Shown here: piece after piece, positions 42,832 through 51,862 of the stretch | How the letters are laid out: every line of letters starts with the position of its first letter | Position numbering within the stretch: the stretch's first letter is position 1 | Assembly (NCBI GenBank): GCA_963693035.2 | Contig: CAXMMQ010000006.1 | Span: 186,001 to 250,000 of the forward strand | Source of the DNA: Lichenicoccus sp963693035 | Lineage (GTDB): Bacteria; Pseudomonadota; Alphaproteobacteria; Acetobacterales; Acetobacteraceae | Length of the DNA stretch: 64,000 bases | Reading direction: 5' to 3' | Position numbers and translations under genes: made by a program | Notes under the pieces: generated by a model | What the model was told of the DNA's origin: nothing | Databases searched by the model: none | What the model saw: only the letters and a program-made list of their open reading frames with translations

Positions 42832-44079
42832 TCAGTGCGTCTGTAGGGGCGCGGGTTGGGGAGACGGTTGCGGTGTCGGCGGTGCAGATGGAGCCGAAGC
42901 GGTCGGCGGCCGCTGGGCGGGAGCGAGGGAAGCGCCCTGCGTCGGATGCAGCGGGGCTGCGGCGGTCGTGGCAGGCCCCGCGGCACGCCCGGGGCCAGCT
43001 GAGACCTCGACCTGGCGGCCGACATCGACGCGGCTCACCGCCGGGTCCTCGACACCCGAAGGCTCCGACTGCCTCGCGGCGGCGTCATGATCGGCAGGGC
43101 CAGCGGGCTTCGCTGCGGCGGGCGATGGGGCGGGAGCGGGCTTTGCGCCGGGGGGTTCGATCGCGCCCTGGATCACCGTGACCTCCTCGGACCCGTCATA
43201 GGCCGGTGCGGACTTGACCTGCGCGTCGCTGAGCGGAAGCTGCAGCGGGTCCCGGAAGTTACGCCCGGCCAGCGCGAAGCGTTCCCAGGCGATGGCGATG
43301 CGGCGGTTGCCGACGCCGAGAAATCCGCCGACATCCACCACGAGGGCGGCGGGCTCGCCCTTCTCGTCCACCAGCACGTCGATGACGTGGCCGATCTGCG
43401 CCTTCTCCTTGCCGATCACCACCCGGTCGATCAGGGCGGCGAGCTTGAACTTCTGCAGCTTCAGCGAGTCCTCGGGACCGCTCGGCTTAGGTGTCGCCGG
43501 CGCCTTGGCTTGGGAAGAAACGGGGGCCTGGGCGGAAGCGGGGGCCTGGACAGAAGCGGGGGCCTGGACAGGAACGGGGGCCGGGGAAGTGGCGGCCGCC
43601 GGAGCGGAGGTGGGGACCGGCTTTCCTTGGGCAGTAACCTGGCGCGGCTGGGCCTGGGCCGTGGGAGATCCGCTGGCCGGTGGCTGGGACGCCGGGGGCT
43701 GCGTGGGGGGGACGGTCTTGTCGGCAGCTTCGTTGCCGGCGATGGCCGCATGCGGGCCCGCAGCCGGTGCGACGGGTGCAGGCTCCGGCACGACCGGCGG
43801 GGGTGACGCCGGAGCGGGCATCGGCTGCAGCACATCGACCGAGGGAGCCGGTACCGGTGCCGGCGCCGCGGCGGGCGGCGTACTGTCGGCATCCGGATCG
43901 AGGCGCACCGCCGCGGGCTCGGCAGGCGGCGGTGCCGGCACGGCCGGCGGCTCGGGACGGTGGACCGAAAGCGTCTGCGCCGCACTGCCGGCCAGCCAGC
44001 CCACAGAGACCGCGCCCACGCAGACCGGCAGGGCCACGACCCATGGCACCCAGGAACGCAGCGCAGGCAGCATGATCAT
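42832..44079 (-). CDS. PRC-barrel protein with long Pro/Ala-rich arms
   Basis: An N-terminal membrane segment (VPWVVALPVCVGAVSVGWLA) is followed by about 180 residues rich in Pro, Ala and Gln, then a PRC-barrel domain (IDRVVIGKEKAQIGHVIDVL, ALVVDVGGFLGVGNRRIAIA, WERFALAGRNFRDPLQLPLS) and a second Pro/Ala tail. PRC barrels in such proteins often serve as binding modules at the envelope. A 18-bp tandem repeat encodes PAS-Q-A repeats within the arm. The GAGGG RBS precedes ATG 44079. Confidence 0.75.
   Translation of the reverse strand: MIMLPALRSWVPWVVALPVCVGAVSVGWLAGSAAQTLSVHRPEPPAVPAPPPAEPAAVRLDPDADSTPPAAAPAPVPAPSVDVLQPMPAPASPPPVVPEPAPVAPAAGPHAAIAGNEAADKTVPPTQPPASQPPASGSPTAQAQPRQVTAQGKPVPTSAPAAATSPAPVPVQAPASVQAPASAQAPVSSQAKAPATPKPSGPEDSLKLQKFKLAALIDRVVIGKEKAQIGHVIDVLVDEKGEPAALVVDVGGFLGVGNRRIAIAWERFALAGRNFRDPLQLPLSDAQVKSAPAYDGSEEVTVIQGAIEPPGAKPAPAPSPAAAKPAGPADHDAAARQSEPSGVEDPAVSRVDVGRQVEVSAGPGRAAGPATTAAAPLHPTQGASLAPAQRPPTASAPSAPPTPQPSPQPAPLQTH
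43521..43582. repeat. 18-bp tandem repeat in the PRC-barrel gene
   Basis: About 3.4 copies of an 18-base unit starting CGGGGGCCTGG are arranged head to tail, with 1-3 mismatches between copies. They encode repeats of the type QAPAS(V/A) in the proline-rich arm. The unit is a whole number of codons, so copy number can change without breaking the frame. Confidence 0.85.
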
Positions 44080-44191
44080 CCGAACCCTCTGAGCGGACTG
44101 ATCATCCCTGTCCGCGCCCGCCCCAGCAAGTGCGCATCCGCACCGGGTTGTCGGCGTTCGCAGCGCGCAGCCTGATCGCACCGGAGACACC

Positions 44192-44932
44192 ATGACCGCA
44201 TCCGCCCCCGTCGCCGTCGTCACCGGCGCTGCCCACGGCATCGGACAGGGCATCGCGACGCGGCTGCTCGCGGATGGCTGGATCGTCTTTGCCCTCGACA
44301 CCGACACGCACCGCCGTGCCGGTCTCATGGATGCGCACAGCGCGAACCCCGGCGGCCGATGCATTCCGATCGAGGCCGATACCGGGCGCCGCGCCGATAT
44401 CGAGCGCGCTATGGCCCAGGTCGAGGAGCAGGCCGGCCGGCTCGACGCACTGGTCTGCAATGCCGGCATCATGGTCCGTGCCCCGCTCGAGCGGCTCGAC
44501 CCGGCGGACTGGGACCGCGTCATCGCGGTGAACCTGACCGGGCCGTTCCTGCTCGCCCGCGCGGCGGCCCGACTGCTGCGCGTAAACGGCGGTGCGATCG
44601 TCAACATCGCCTCAACCCGGGCGCGCATGTCGGAGCCGGACACCGAGAGCTACGCCGCCACGAAGGGCGGCCTCGTCGCCCTCACCCACGCGCTCGCCGT
44701 CAGCCTGGGCCCGGGAATACGCGTGAACAGCATCAGCCCTGGCTGGATCGACGTCTCCGGTGCTCCGCTGAGCCATGAGGACCATGCACAGCATCCGGTA
44801 GGACGCGTCGGCACCGTGTCGGACGTCGCCAGCCTCGCCGCCTGGCTGCTCGGACCGGAGAGCGGCTTCGTCACCGGCGCCGACTTCGTGATCGATGGCG
44901 GCATGACCCGCAGGATGATCTATGCGGGATGA
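44192..44932 (+). CDS. SDR family NAD(P)-dependent oxidoreductase
   Basis: A 246-residue Rossmann enzyme: TGAAHGIG at 11-18, CNAGIM, catalytic Y154-x3-K158 (SYAATKGG), SPGWIDVSG and the end GADFVIDGGMTRRMIYAG. Classical fatty-acid/sugar-dehydrogenase-type SDR; substrate unknown. It is divergent from the PRC gene and separated by 120 bases from the two-component genes. Confidence 0.9.
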   Translation: MTASAPVAVVTGAAHGIGQGIATRLLADGWIVFALDTDTHRRAGLMDAHSANPGGRCIPIEADTGRRADIERAMAQVEEQAGRLDALVCNAGIMVRAPLERLDPADWDRVIAVNLTGPFLLARAAARLLRVNGGAIVNIASTRARMSEPDTESYAATKGGLVALTHALAVSLGPGIRVNSISPGWIDVSGAPLSHEDHAQHPVGRVGTVSDVASLAAWLLGPESGFVTGADFVIDGGMTRRMIYAG

Positions 44933-45052
44933 GGCCGCCCAGACCTTGCTCCATCTGCTACAGACACTGCTCGACCTGTTACATTGGGAATTGAAACGGA
45001 TTGCTACCTGGCCTGCCCGAGCCGCCGGCGAGGGGCTATTGTAACAGCCATC

Positions 45053-45772
45053 ATGGAAACCCTGCCGCACATCCTCATCGTCGATGACGACCGCGAGATC
45101 CGCGATCTCCTCGCTCGCTTCCTCGAACGTAACCGCTTCCGCGTCACCGCCGCCCGCGACGGACGCGAGGCCCGCCGCGCCTGGAGCGCCGGCCACTACC
45201 AGATCGTGATCCTCGACCTCATGCTGCCCGGAGAGAGCGGGCTGGATGTCGCGCGCTGGCTGCGCAGCCAGGGCAACGTACCGATCATCATGCTGACCGC
45301 GATGGGCGACGAGACCGACCGCATCATCGGCCTCGAGCTTGGCGCCGACGACTACCTCCCGAAGCCATTCAATCCGCGCGAGCTGCTCGCCCGGATGCGC
45401 GCGGTGATGCGCCGCACCGCCGAGCAGATCGAAAGGAAACCCGACGGCGACCGCAGCGTGCTGCGCTTCGCCGGATGGTTGCTGGAGCCGACCCGCCGCC
45501 GCCTGCTCAATCCCGACGGCGTCGAGGTGCCGCTGACCGGCGGCGAGTACGAATTGCTGGTGGCGCTGCTCGACCGCGCCAACAAGGTGCTGACGCGCGA
45601 CATGCTGCTCGACCTGCTGCGCGGGCGGCAGGCCGGGCCGTTCGACCGCGCGATCGACGTCGCCATCAGCCGGCTGCGTCGCAAGCTGGAGGATGACGGC
45701 CGCAACGCCCAGGTGATCAAGACCGTCCGCGGTGGAGGATACGTCCTGGCGGCCGATGTCGAACGGGTCTGA
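45053..45772 (+). CDS. OmpR-type response regulator
   Basis: A 239-residue two-domain regulator: receiver with VDDDREIRDLL, phosphoacceptor D55 (IVILDLMLPG), T/K switch residues and LPKPFNPRELLARM; then a winged-helix DNA-binding domain (LTGGEYELLVALLDRANKVL, AIDVAISRLRRKLEDD, IKTVRGGGYVLAADV). It is nearest to the OmpR class of alphaproteobacteria. It overlaps the kinase gene by 17 bases, so the two are made together. No sensor target is suggested by the neighbours. Confidence 0.93.
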   Translation: METLPHILIVDDDREIRDLLARFLERNRFRVTAARDGREARRAWSAGHYQIVILDLMLPGESGLDVARWLRSQGNVPIIMLTAMGDETDRIIGLELGADDYLPKPFNPRELLARMRAVMRRTAEQIERKPDGDRSVLRFAGWLLEPTRRRLLNPDGVEVPLTGGEYELLVALLDRANKVLTRDMLLDLLRGRQAGPFDRAIDVAISRLRRKLEDDGRNAQVIKTVRGGGYVLAADVERV

Positions 45773-47192
45773 ACCGGTCGCGCGCAGGCCAGTGGCCGAT
45801 GCGACCGGCTGGGTCGCAACGCTGCGTACACTGGGCCGGCTGCTGCGCCGTGGCGCCTCCGCGCTCATGCCGCGCAGCCTCGCGGCCCGCACCGCGCTGG
45901 TGCTGCTCACCGGCCTGGGGGTGGTGCAGGCGGCCGGCCTGGCCATCCACGCGCTCGACCGCATCAGTCTCGACCGCGCCGAGCAGCAACGCGAGACCGG
46001 GATGCGGGTGGTTGCGATCTACCGCTCGATCGTCGAGACCGATCCGGGCCAGCGCGACAACGAGGTCGCGCGCATGCGGCTGCCGAGCGGGTTCAAGGTC
46101 GCCCTGACGCCCGGCCCGCAGACCGCCGACCTCGATCCGGAAAGCCTGCAGATGCAGCACGAGATGCGCACCAACCTGCAGATGATGCCGTTCCCGCTGC
46201 ATCTGCATCCGTCGCAGGTGATGGCCGGCGCCAATCGCCGCCAGCACCGGTTCGAGGTGTCGATGCACCTGCCGGACGAGAGCCGCTGGGTCAGCATCCT
46301 GTTCCACGTGCCGCCACCTAACCTGTTCTCGTCGCCGACCTTCCCGATCGCCTTCACGCTGATGATCGTGGCGACCGGCATCCTGACCAACTGGGCGGTG
46401 CGCCGCCTGACGGCGCCGGTGCGCACGCTCGCCGCCGCCGCGGAAGCGCTCGGACGCGACGTGAACGCCTCGCCGCTGCCCGAGGACGGCCCGCTCGAGG
46501 TGCGCACGGCGGCGATCGCCTTCAACACGATGGCGACACGCATCCGTCGCTTCGTCACCGACCGCACGCTGCTGCTGACCGCGATCGGACACGACCTGCG
46601 CACGCCGATCACGCGGCTCAAGCTGCGCTCGGAATTCATCGAGGATGACGAATTGCGTCGCAAGTTCACCGCCGACCTGGACGAGCTCGAGGCGATGGTG
46701 TCGGCGACGCTCGCCTTTGGACGCGACAGCGCCAACCGCGAGCCGCTGGTGCCGCTCGACCTCACCGCGCTGCTCAGCACCATCCTCGACGAGGCGGTGG
46801 ACGGACGTCCGGACATCACCAACCAGGTCGGTTTCGCCACCGAGCCGCCGGTGGTCACCATCAAGGCGCGCTCGCTGGCGCTCAAGCGCGCACTCGCCAA
46901 CCTGATCGGCAACGCCATCGTCTATGGCGGCGGCGCCATGGTGACGCTCAAGCCGGCGCAAGACTTCGTGACGGTGCTGATCGAGGATGACGGGCCGGGG
47001 CTGGCGGCGGGCGACCTGGAGCGGGTGTTCGAGCCGTTCGTCCGCGTCGAGGCCAGTCGCAACCGCGAGACCGGCGGTACCGGCCTGGGCCTCGCGATCG
47101 CGCGCAACATCATCCGCGGCCATGGCGGCGACATCACCCTGGCGAACCGCATGCCGAACGGGCTGCGCGCGACGGTGACGCTGCTGGCCTGA
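45756..47192 (+). CDS. EnvZ-like sensor histidine kinase
   Basis: A 478-residue membrane kinase: an N-terminal membrane segment, a periplasmic region rich in His and Met (MPFPLHLHPSQVM), a second membrane segment (FPIAFTLMIVATGILTNWA), HAMP domain, H279 in AIGHDLRTPITRLKLRSEFI, and an HATPase domain (NLIGNAIVYG, DDGPGLA, GGTGLGLAIARNI). The periplasmic His/Met pattern could be relevant to a metal or pH stimulus but is not proof. ATG 45756 starts inside the regulator gene. Confidence 0.92.
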   Translation: MSNGSEPVARRPVADATGWVATLRTLGRLLRRGASALMPRSLAARTALVLLTGLGVVQAAGLAIHALDRISLDRAEQQRETGMRVVAIYRSIVETDPGQRDNEVARMRLPSGFKVALTPGPQTADLDPESLQMQHEMRTNLQMMPFPLHLHPSQVMAGANRRQHRFEVSMHLPDESRWVSILFHVPPPNLFSSPTFPIAFTLMIVATGILTNWAVRRLTAPVRTLAAAAEALGRDVNASPLPEDGPLEVRTAAIAFNTMATRIRRFVTDRTLLLTAIGHDLRTPITRLKLRSEFIEDDELRRKFTADLDELEAMVSATLAFGRDSANREPLVPLDLTALLSTILDEAVDGRPDITNQVGFATEPPVVTIKARSLALKRALANLIGNAIVYGGGAMVTLKPAQDFVTVLIEDDGPGLAAGDLERVFEPFVRVEASRNRETGGTGLGLAIARNIIRGHGGDITLANRMPNGLRATVTLLA

Positions 47193-47329
47193 CGCGCGGC
47201 ACACTCATTATAGTACTGTAACGACACCAGCCGCTCGCTCGCCTCGCGACCGGAGAAAAAGAAGGCTGGAAGCCGCAGGCGGCCGGTGCCACAAGAAGCC
47301 GCCGCATACGGAACGGAAGGCCGAAGCTC

Positions 47330-47947
47330 TTGATTGGACTTCTTGCGGCATGGATCACCGCGGTGATCTCGGCCGGCGGCTATGGCGGGGTGGCGGCGCT
47401 GATGGCGCTGGAATCCGCCTGCATCCCGCTTCCGTCCGAAGTCATCATGCCGTTCGCGGGCTATCTGACCTCCACCGGCCGCTTCAGTCTCGTCGCCGTG
47501 GCGCTGGCCGGCGCAATCGGCTGCAACATCGGCTCGACGGTCGCCTACTGGATCGGTGCGACCGGCGGTCGCCGCTTCGTGGACCGCTACGGCGGCTGGA
47601 TCCTGCTGGACCACCACGACCTCGACCAGGCGGAGCGGTTCTTCGCCCGCTTCGGGACGCAGGCGGTGCTGATCGGGCGGCTGCTGCCGGTGGTGCGCAC
47701 CTTCATCGCCCTGCCCGCCGGCATGGCCCGGATGCGACAGGCGCCGTTCCAGCTCTACACCTTCATCGGCTCGTTCTTCTGGTGCTATGCCCTGGCGACG
47801 GTCGGCAACCAGCTTGGCCGGCGCTGGGACACCGACCCGCGGCTGCGGGCGTTGATGCACCAGTTCCACCTCGTCATGGTGCTGGTCGTGCTCGCGGCCG
47901 CGGGCTGGTTCGTGTGGCACAAGCTGAGACGCCGCCGCAGGGCATGA
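47330..47947 (+). CDS. DedA family membrane protein
   Basis: A 205-residue DedA/SNARE-associated-type protein: GGYGGVAALMALESACIPLP, PSEVIMPFAGYLTSTGRF, the motif GRLLPVVRTFIALPAGMARM and a positively charged C-terminus. DedA proteins are flippases for undecaprenyl phosphate or phospholipids. It starts at a TTG (GGAAGG nine bases upstream); no ATG fits the frame. The 140 bases before it contain an AT-rich TATAGTACTGTAAC that might be a promoter. Confidence 0.87.
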   Translation: MIGLLAAWITAVISAGGYGGVAALMALESACIPLPSEVIMPFAGYLTSTGRFSLVAVALAGAIGCNIGSTVAYWIGATGGRRFVDRYGGWILLDHHDLDQAERFFARFGTQAVLIGRLLPVVRTFIALPAGMARMRQAPFQLYTFIGSFFWCYALATVGNQLGRRWDTDPRLRALMHQFHLVMVLVVLAAAGWFVWHKLRRRRRA

Positions 47948-48061
47948 TCCCCGTGTGCCGTCCGGCCGGGACCAGCCGATCGGCCTGAGCATCCTGGCCA
48001 CGCAAAACGGCAGCGTCGCGGCTGCGTTCTGCCCTCGCAAGTCCAGGGATACCTCAGCTCA

Positions 48062-49108
48062 ATGCCGAAACAGGTTGTCGTCATCACCGGAGCCGCCGCC
48101 GGTGTCGGCCGTGCCACCGCGCGCGAATTCGCGAACAAGGGCTGCGATGTCGGGCTGATCGGTCGCAACCAGGACCGGCTCGACAGCGCCGCCGAGGAAC
48201 TGCGCGCGTTCGGCGTGCGGACCGCCACCGCGATCGCCGACGTCGCCGACGACGCGGCGGTCGAGGCGGCGGCCGACAGCATCGAGGCGGCGCTCGGCCC
48301 GATCACCGTCTGGGTCAACAACGCGATGGCGACCGTCTACTCGCCGGTGGCCGAGATCACGTCGTCCGAGTTCCGGCGCGCCACCGAGGTTACCTATCTC
48401 GGCACCGTGTTCGGCACCATGGCAGCGCTGCGCCGGATGCGCCGGCGCGGCAGCGGCACCATCGTCAACGTCGGATCGGCACTGGCCTACCGCTCGGTGC
48501 CGCTGCAGGCGGTCTATTGCGGCGCCAAGTCGGCGATACGCGGTTTCACCGACAGCCTGCGCTCCGAGATCCTGCATGACGGCGACGACATCCACCTGAC
48601 CATGGTGCATTTGCCGGCGATCAACACGCCGCAATTCTCCTGGGCGCTCAACCGCACCGGGCAGCGCATGCAGCCGGTGCCGCCGATCTACGAGCCGGAG
48701 ATCGCCGCACGCGCCATCGTGTTCGCCGCCTTCCACCACCGTCGCGAGGTCTGGGTCGGCTTCTCGACTGTTACCGCGATCCTGGCCAACCGGGTCGCCG
48801 CCGGCCTCGCCGACCGCTATCTCGCGCGCGCCGGCTACAGCAGCCAGATGATGAAGGAGAAGGCCGACCCGAACGCGGCCAGCAACCTCTACGAGAGCGT
48901 ACCCGGCGCGTACGCGGCGCACGGCAACTTCGACGACCAGGCCCGTACGCGCAGCTACGAGTTGTTCACCAGCCGCCACAGGCTCGGCGTCGGGCTGGCG
49001 GCGTTCGGACTGGTCGCGCTGGCAGCAGCCCGGAATGCATTCGCCGAGAAGCGGCCTGATGCCACGACGCCGACGAAGCGCTGCCCGGTGCGCCTGCCCG
49101 GGCGTTAG
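48062..49108 (+). CDS. SDR family oxidoreductase with C-terminal extension
   Basis: A 348-residue SDR: TGAAAGVG at 9-16, NNAM, S-Y152-x3-K156 (VYCGAKSAIRGF) and PAINTPQFSWALNRTGQRMQ. After the catalytic core, about 100 residues hold a hydrophobic segment (GVGLAAFGLVALAAARNAFA) that may anchor it to a membrane. The substrate is not clear; this branch is often listed with long-chain or sterol-type SDRs. It ends 7 bases before the ispE stop (convergent). Confidence 0.88.
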   Translation: MPKQVVVITGAAAGVGRATAREFANKGCDVGLIGRNQDRLDSAAEELRAFGVRTATAIADVADDAAVEAAADSIEAALGPITVWVNNAMATVYSPVAEITSSEFRRATEVTYLGTVFGTMAALRRMRRRGSGTIVNVGSALAYRSVPLQAVYCGAKSAIRGFTDSLRSEILHDGDDIHLTMVHLPAINTPQFSWALNRTGQRMQPVPPIYEPEIAARAIVFAAFHHRREVWVGFSTVTAILANRVAAGLADRYLARAGYSSQMMKEKADPNAASNLYESVPGAYAAHGNFDDQARTRSYELFTSRHRLGVGLAAFGLVALAAARNAFAEKRPDATTPTKRCPVRLPGR

Positions 49109-49115
49109 CGTCCGT

Positions 49116-50000
49116 TCAGGTTCCCGGCTGATACAACCCGCCGGACCAGCGCCACCAGTGCGCCGGAAACCGGGCGGCGGTCTCGGCGTCCCGGGCCGCC
49201 GCCGGGTCAGCGAACAAGGCGAAGCAGGTGGCGCCGGACCCGCTCATGCGCGCGAGCAGACAGCCGGGCAGCGCCTGCAGGGCAAGCAGCACATCGTCGA
49301 TCACCGGGCACAGCGTCCTTGCGGCCTCCTCAAGATCGTTCGAGAGCGGCCGCAGACCGTCCGCGAGGTCGGCGGCGTCGGCCCACTGCGATGGCAGCCC
49401 GGCCGCCGAACGGAAGCCCGGCGAGCGCGCCCGGAACACCGCCGGCGTGGAAACCGCCTCGCGGGGGTTCACCAGCATCATGCCGGCGGCAGGCATCCCA
49501 GGGCCGGGCGAAAGCGCCTCGCCCACTCCCTGCATGCGAGCCGTCCGCTGCGCGAGGCAGACCGGCACGTCAGCCCCGAGACCGGTCGCGATGGCGTGCA
49601 GGCGCTCGTCGGTGATGACGGTTAACGCCCAGAACCGGCGCAGCAGCCGCAGCGCCGCCGCCGCGTCCGCCGAGCCGCCGCCGATGCCGGCGGCGACCGG
49701 GAGGTGCTTGTGCAGGGTGAGACGGGCACCGGGCAGCGCGCGTCCGGCGGCCAGGAGCAGCGCGTGGGCCGCACGCAGCACCAGGTTGTCGCCGCCGGCC
49801 GCCGATGGTTGCAGCAAATCCGCGAACGAACCCTCGAGCGCCAGCTCCAACCCTTCGGCGGGCTGCACCGTCAGCCGGTCGCAGGCGAGCGGGAACACCG
49901 CGAGGCTGTCGAGCAGGTGGTAGCCGTCAGGGCGTCGCCCGGTCACGTGCAGGTAGAGATTGACCTTGGCGCAGGCGATCTCCTCGTCGGGAACAGTCAT
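49116..50000 (-). CDS. ispE: 4-diphosphocytidyl-2-C-methyl-D-erythritol kinase
   Basis: A 294-residue GHMP kinase: AKVNLYLHVTGRRPDGYH, the ATP loop PVAAGIGGGSADAAAALRLL at about 101-120, LGADVPVCL, RMSGSGATCFALF. It phosphorylates CDP-methylerythritol in the MEP pathway to isoprenoids, including ubiquinone side chains. It starts 12 bases after the upstream TPR gene, on the same strand, an arrangement common in alphaproteobacteria. Confidence 0.95.
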   Translation of the reverse strand: MTVPDEEIACAKVNLYLHVTGRRPDGYHLLDSLAVFPLACDRLTVQPAEGLELALEGSFADLLQPSAAGGDNLVLRAAHALLLAAGRALPGARLTLHKHLPVAAGIGGGSADAAAALRLLRRFWALTVITDERLHAIATGLGADVPVCLAQRTARMQGVGEALSPGPGMPAAGMMLVNPREAVSTPAVFRARSPGFRSAAGLPSQWADAADLADGLRPLSNDLEEAARTLCPVIDDVLLALQALPGCLLARMSGSGATCFALFADPAAARDAETAARFPAHWWRWSGGLYQPGT

Positions 50001-50012
50001 CGTCCCGACCGG

Positions 50013-51794
50013 TCAGGGCACCGAGACCGGCAGCGCATCGGCGGCCGATACCGGATCGCCGCCCGGCCGCGTCGCCTCGCGCAGGGCCGCCCGGATGCGC
50101 GCCTCCTCCTGCCGGTCCGGATGCAGGTTCAGCGCCCAGCGCCACTGGTCCGCCGCCTCGACATGGCGGCCGGCGGACCAGTAGGCGATGCCGAGATGGT
50201 AGTTCACCGTCGGGTCCTCGGGGATCTGCTCGGCGGCGCGCTCCAGCGTGCGCACCGCGCCCGGCACGTCGTCCTGGCGATACATCGCCCAGCCCAGGCT
50301 GTCGCGGATCGAGCCGTCCTCGGGCTTGGCGTCCAGCGCGCGCTCGATCATGCGTCGCGCATCGCCGAGGTCGTGCCGGCGCTCGACCCAGCTATAGCCC
50401 AGGTAGTTCAGCAGGAACGGCTGCTCCGGCGCCAGCGCCAGCGCCTGCTCGAGGTCGGACTGCGCCTGCGGCCACTGCCGGGCGCGATCATAGGCGGTGG
50501 CGCGCGCGAACAGGATAGGCCAGTCGTCGGTGGCCAGCGGCGACATCAGCGCGATCGCCTGGTCATAGGCGGTGATCGCCTGGGCGTAGTGCCCCTCGTC
50601 CTGCAGCAGGTCGCCGAGCGCCTGCAGCGGTTCGGGCCGGTGCGGATACGACGCGGCCAGGCGCCCCAGGATGGCATGCGCCTCGGCCCGCTCGGCGGCG
50701 CCCCCGAGGCTGGCGTCCAGGGCCGCGATACGGAGCGATGCGACCGGCGCCAGCGGATCGCCGGGCGGGATCTCGCGCAGCGTCGCGAGCGCGGTTGCGG
50801 GCTGGTGCGCGTCGCTCTGCAGGTCGGCCAGCAGCAGCCGCGCCGGCGACAGGTCCGGCTGCAGGTCCAGCGCGAAGCGCAGCATGAAGCTCTCGGCTTC
50901 CTGGCCGCGCGGCGCCTGCTGCCGGATCAGCGTGGCCATGGTGAGGTACGCGCGCGCAAGACCGGCGCAGGCTGCCGCCCGGGCGTCCGCATGTCCGGGC
51001 GCCACCGCGATCGCGGCGTCCAGGCCGGGTTCGGCGATCGCCAGCATCGGCACCGTCCGGGTGAGCGCATGCACCAGGCCCTGGGCGACCAGCGGCTTGC
51101 CCTGCCGCGACAGGAAGCCGGCATAGGCCTGCACCAGCATCACGTCGGAGCCCGGATAGAGCGAGATCGCCTGCTGGTACAGCGAGGCCGCCTGGTCGGT
51201 GCGGCCGGCGAGGTCGGCGATCATCGCGGCGTGCAGCGCATAGACCCCGGCGATCGGGTTGTTCTGGGTCAGCGGGATCAGCCGCGTCAGCGCCAGATCG
51301 GTCTGTCCGGCGCCCTGCTCGGACCAGGCCAGCAGCAGCGGCTGCAGCAACTGGTTGAGCGGCGTGTGCTCGATGCGCCCGTAGTTCGCCTGTGCCTCGG
51401 TCCAGTGCCCGGCGATGGCGGCGGCGTTGCCGATGACGATCGGCGCCAGCGGGTTGCCGGCAATCGAGGGCGCCAGCCGCACCGCGTCCGGCCGGCCGGC
51501 CAGGGTCGAGAAGATGAAGGCCTGGCTGCGCAACGCGGGATCGTCGGGATCGGTGCCGAGCACCTGCAGCAGCCTGCCGGAGGCGGCGTCCGCATCGCCG
51601 AGCGCGCCGGCTACCACGCCGCTGAGATAGGTGCCGAAGGCCGGCGCCGGCGGCTGCGACGCCGCGCTGCGGGCGCTCTCGGAGGCTGCATGGGCGACCC
51701 TCAGGCCCGGCAGGCTGCCCGACAGCAGGCCCAGCAACGGCAGCAGCCTGGTCAGGCTCGTGGAGCGGCGGCAGGCACGGCGGATGCATGGCAT
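50013..51794 (-). CDS. Tetratricopeptide repeat protein, exported
   Basis: A 593-residue protein with a signal-like N-terminus and more than ten TPR-type helical pairs; the best are EQPFLLNYLGYSWVERRHDL, GSIRDSLGWAMYRQDDVPGA and PTVNYHLGIAYWSAGRHVEA near the C-terminus. TPR proteins beside ispE are found across alphaproteobacteria; function unknown, probably protein-protein interaction at the envelope. Confidence 0.85.
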   Translation of the reverse strand: MPCIRRACRRSTSLTRLLPLLGLLSGSLPGLRVAHAASESARSAASQPPAPAFGTYLSGVVAGALGDADAASGRLLQVLGTDPDDPALRSQAFIFSTLAGRPDAVRLAPSIAGNPLAPIVIGNAAAIAGHWTEAQANYGRIEHTPLNQLLQPLLLAWSEQGAGQTDLALTRLIPLTQNNPIAGVYALHAAMIADLAGRTDQAASLYQQAISLYPGSDVMLVQAYAGFLSRQGKPLVAQGLVHALTRTVPMLAIAEPGLDAAIAVAPGHADARAAACAGLARAYLTMATLIRQQAPRGQEAESFMLRFALDLQPDLSPARLLLADLQSDAHQPATALATLREIPPGDPLAPVASLRIAALDASLGGAAERAEAHAILGRLAASYPHRPEPLQALGDLLQDEGHYAQAITAYDQAIALMSPLATDDWPILFARATAYDRARQWPQAQSDLEQALALAPEQPFLLNYLGYSWVERRHDLGDARRMIERALDAKPEDGSIRDSLGWAMYRQDDVPGAVRTLERAAEQIPEDPTVNYHLGIAYWSAGRHVEAADQWRWALNLHPDRQEEARIRAALREATRPGGDPVSAADALPVSVP

Positions 51795-51862
51795 TCCGCA
51801 CGCTACCAGCGCGGGACGGCTGCCGCTATCCTACGGTCTCCACCGCGCAGAGAGCCGAGAAC

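Noticed and set aside
45717..47204. 495-codon open frame on the minus strand
   Set aside because: It is antisense to the kinase gene, which has all catalytic motifs. The mirror product is Arg/His/Asp-rich.
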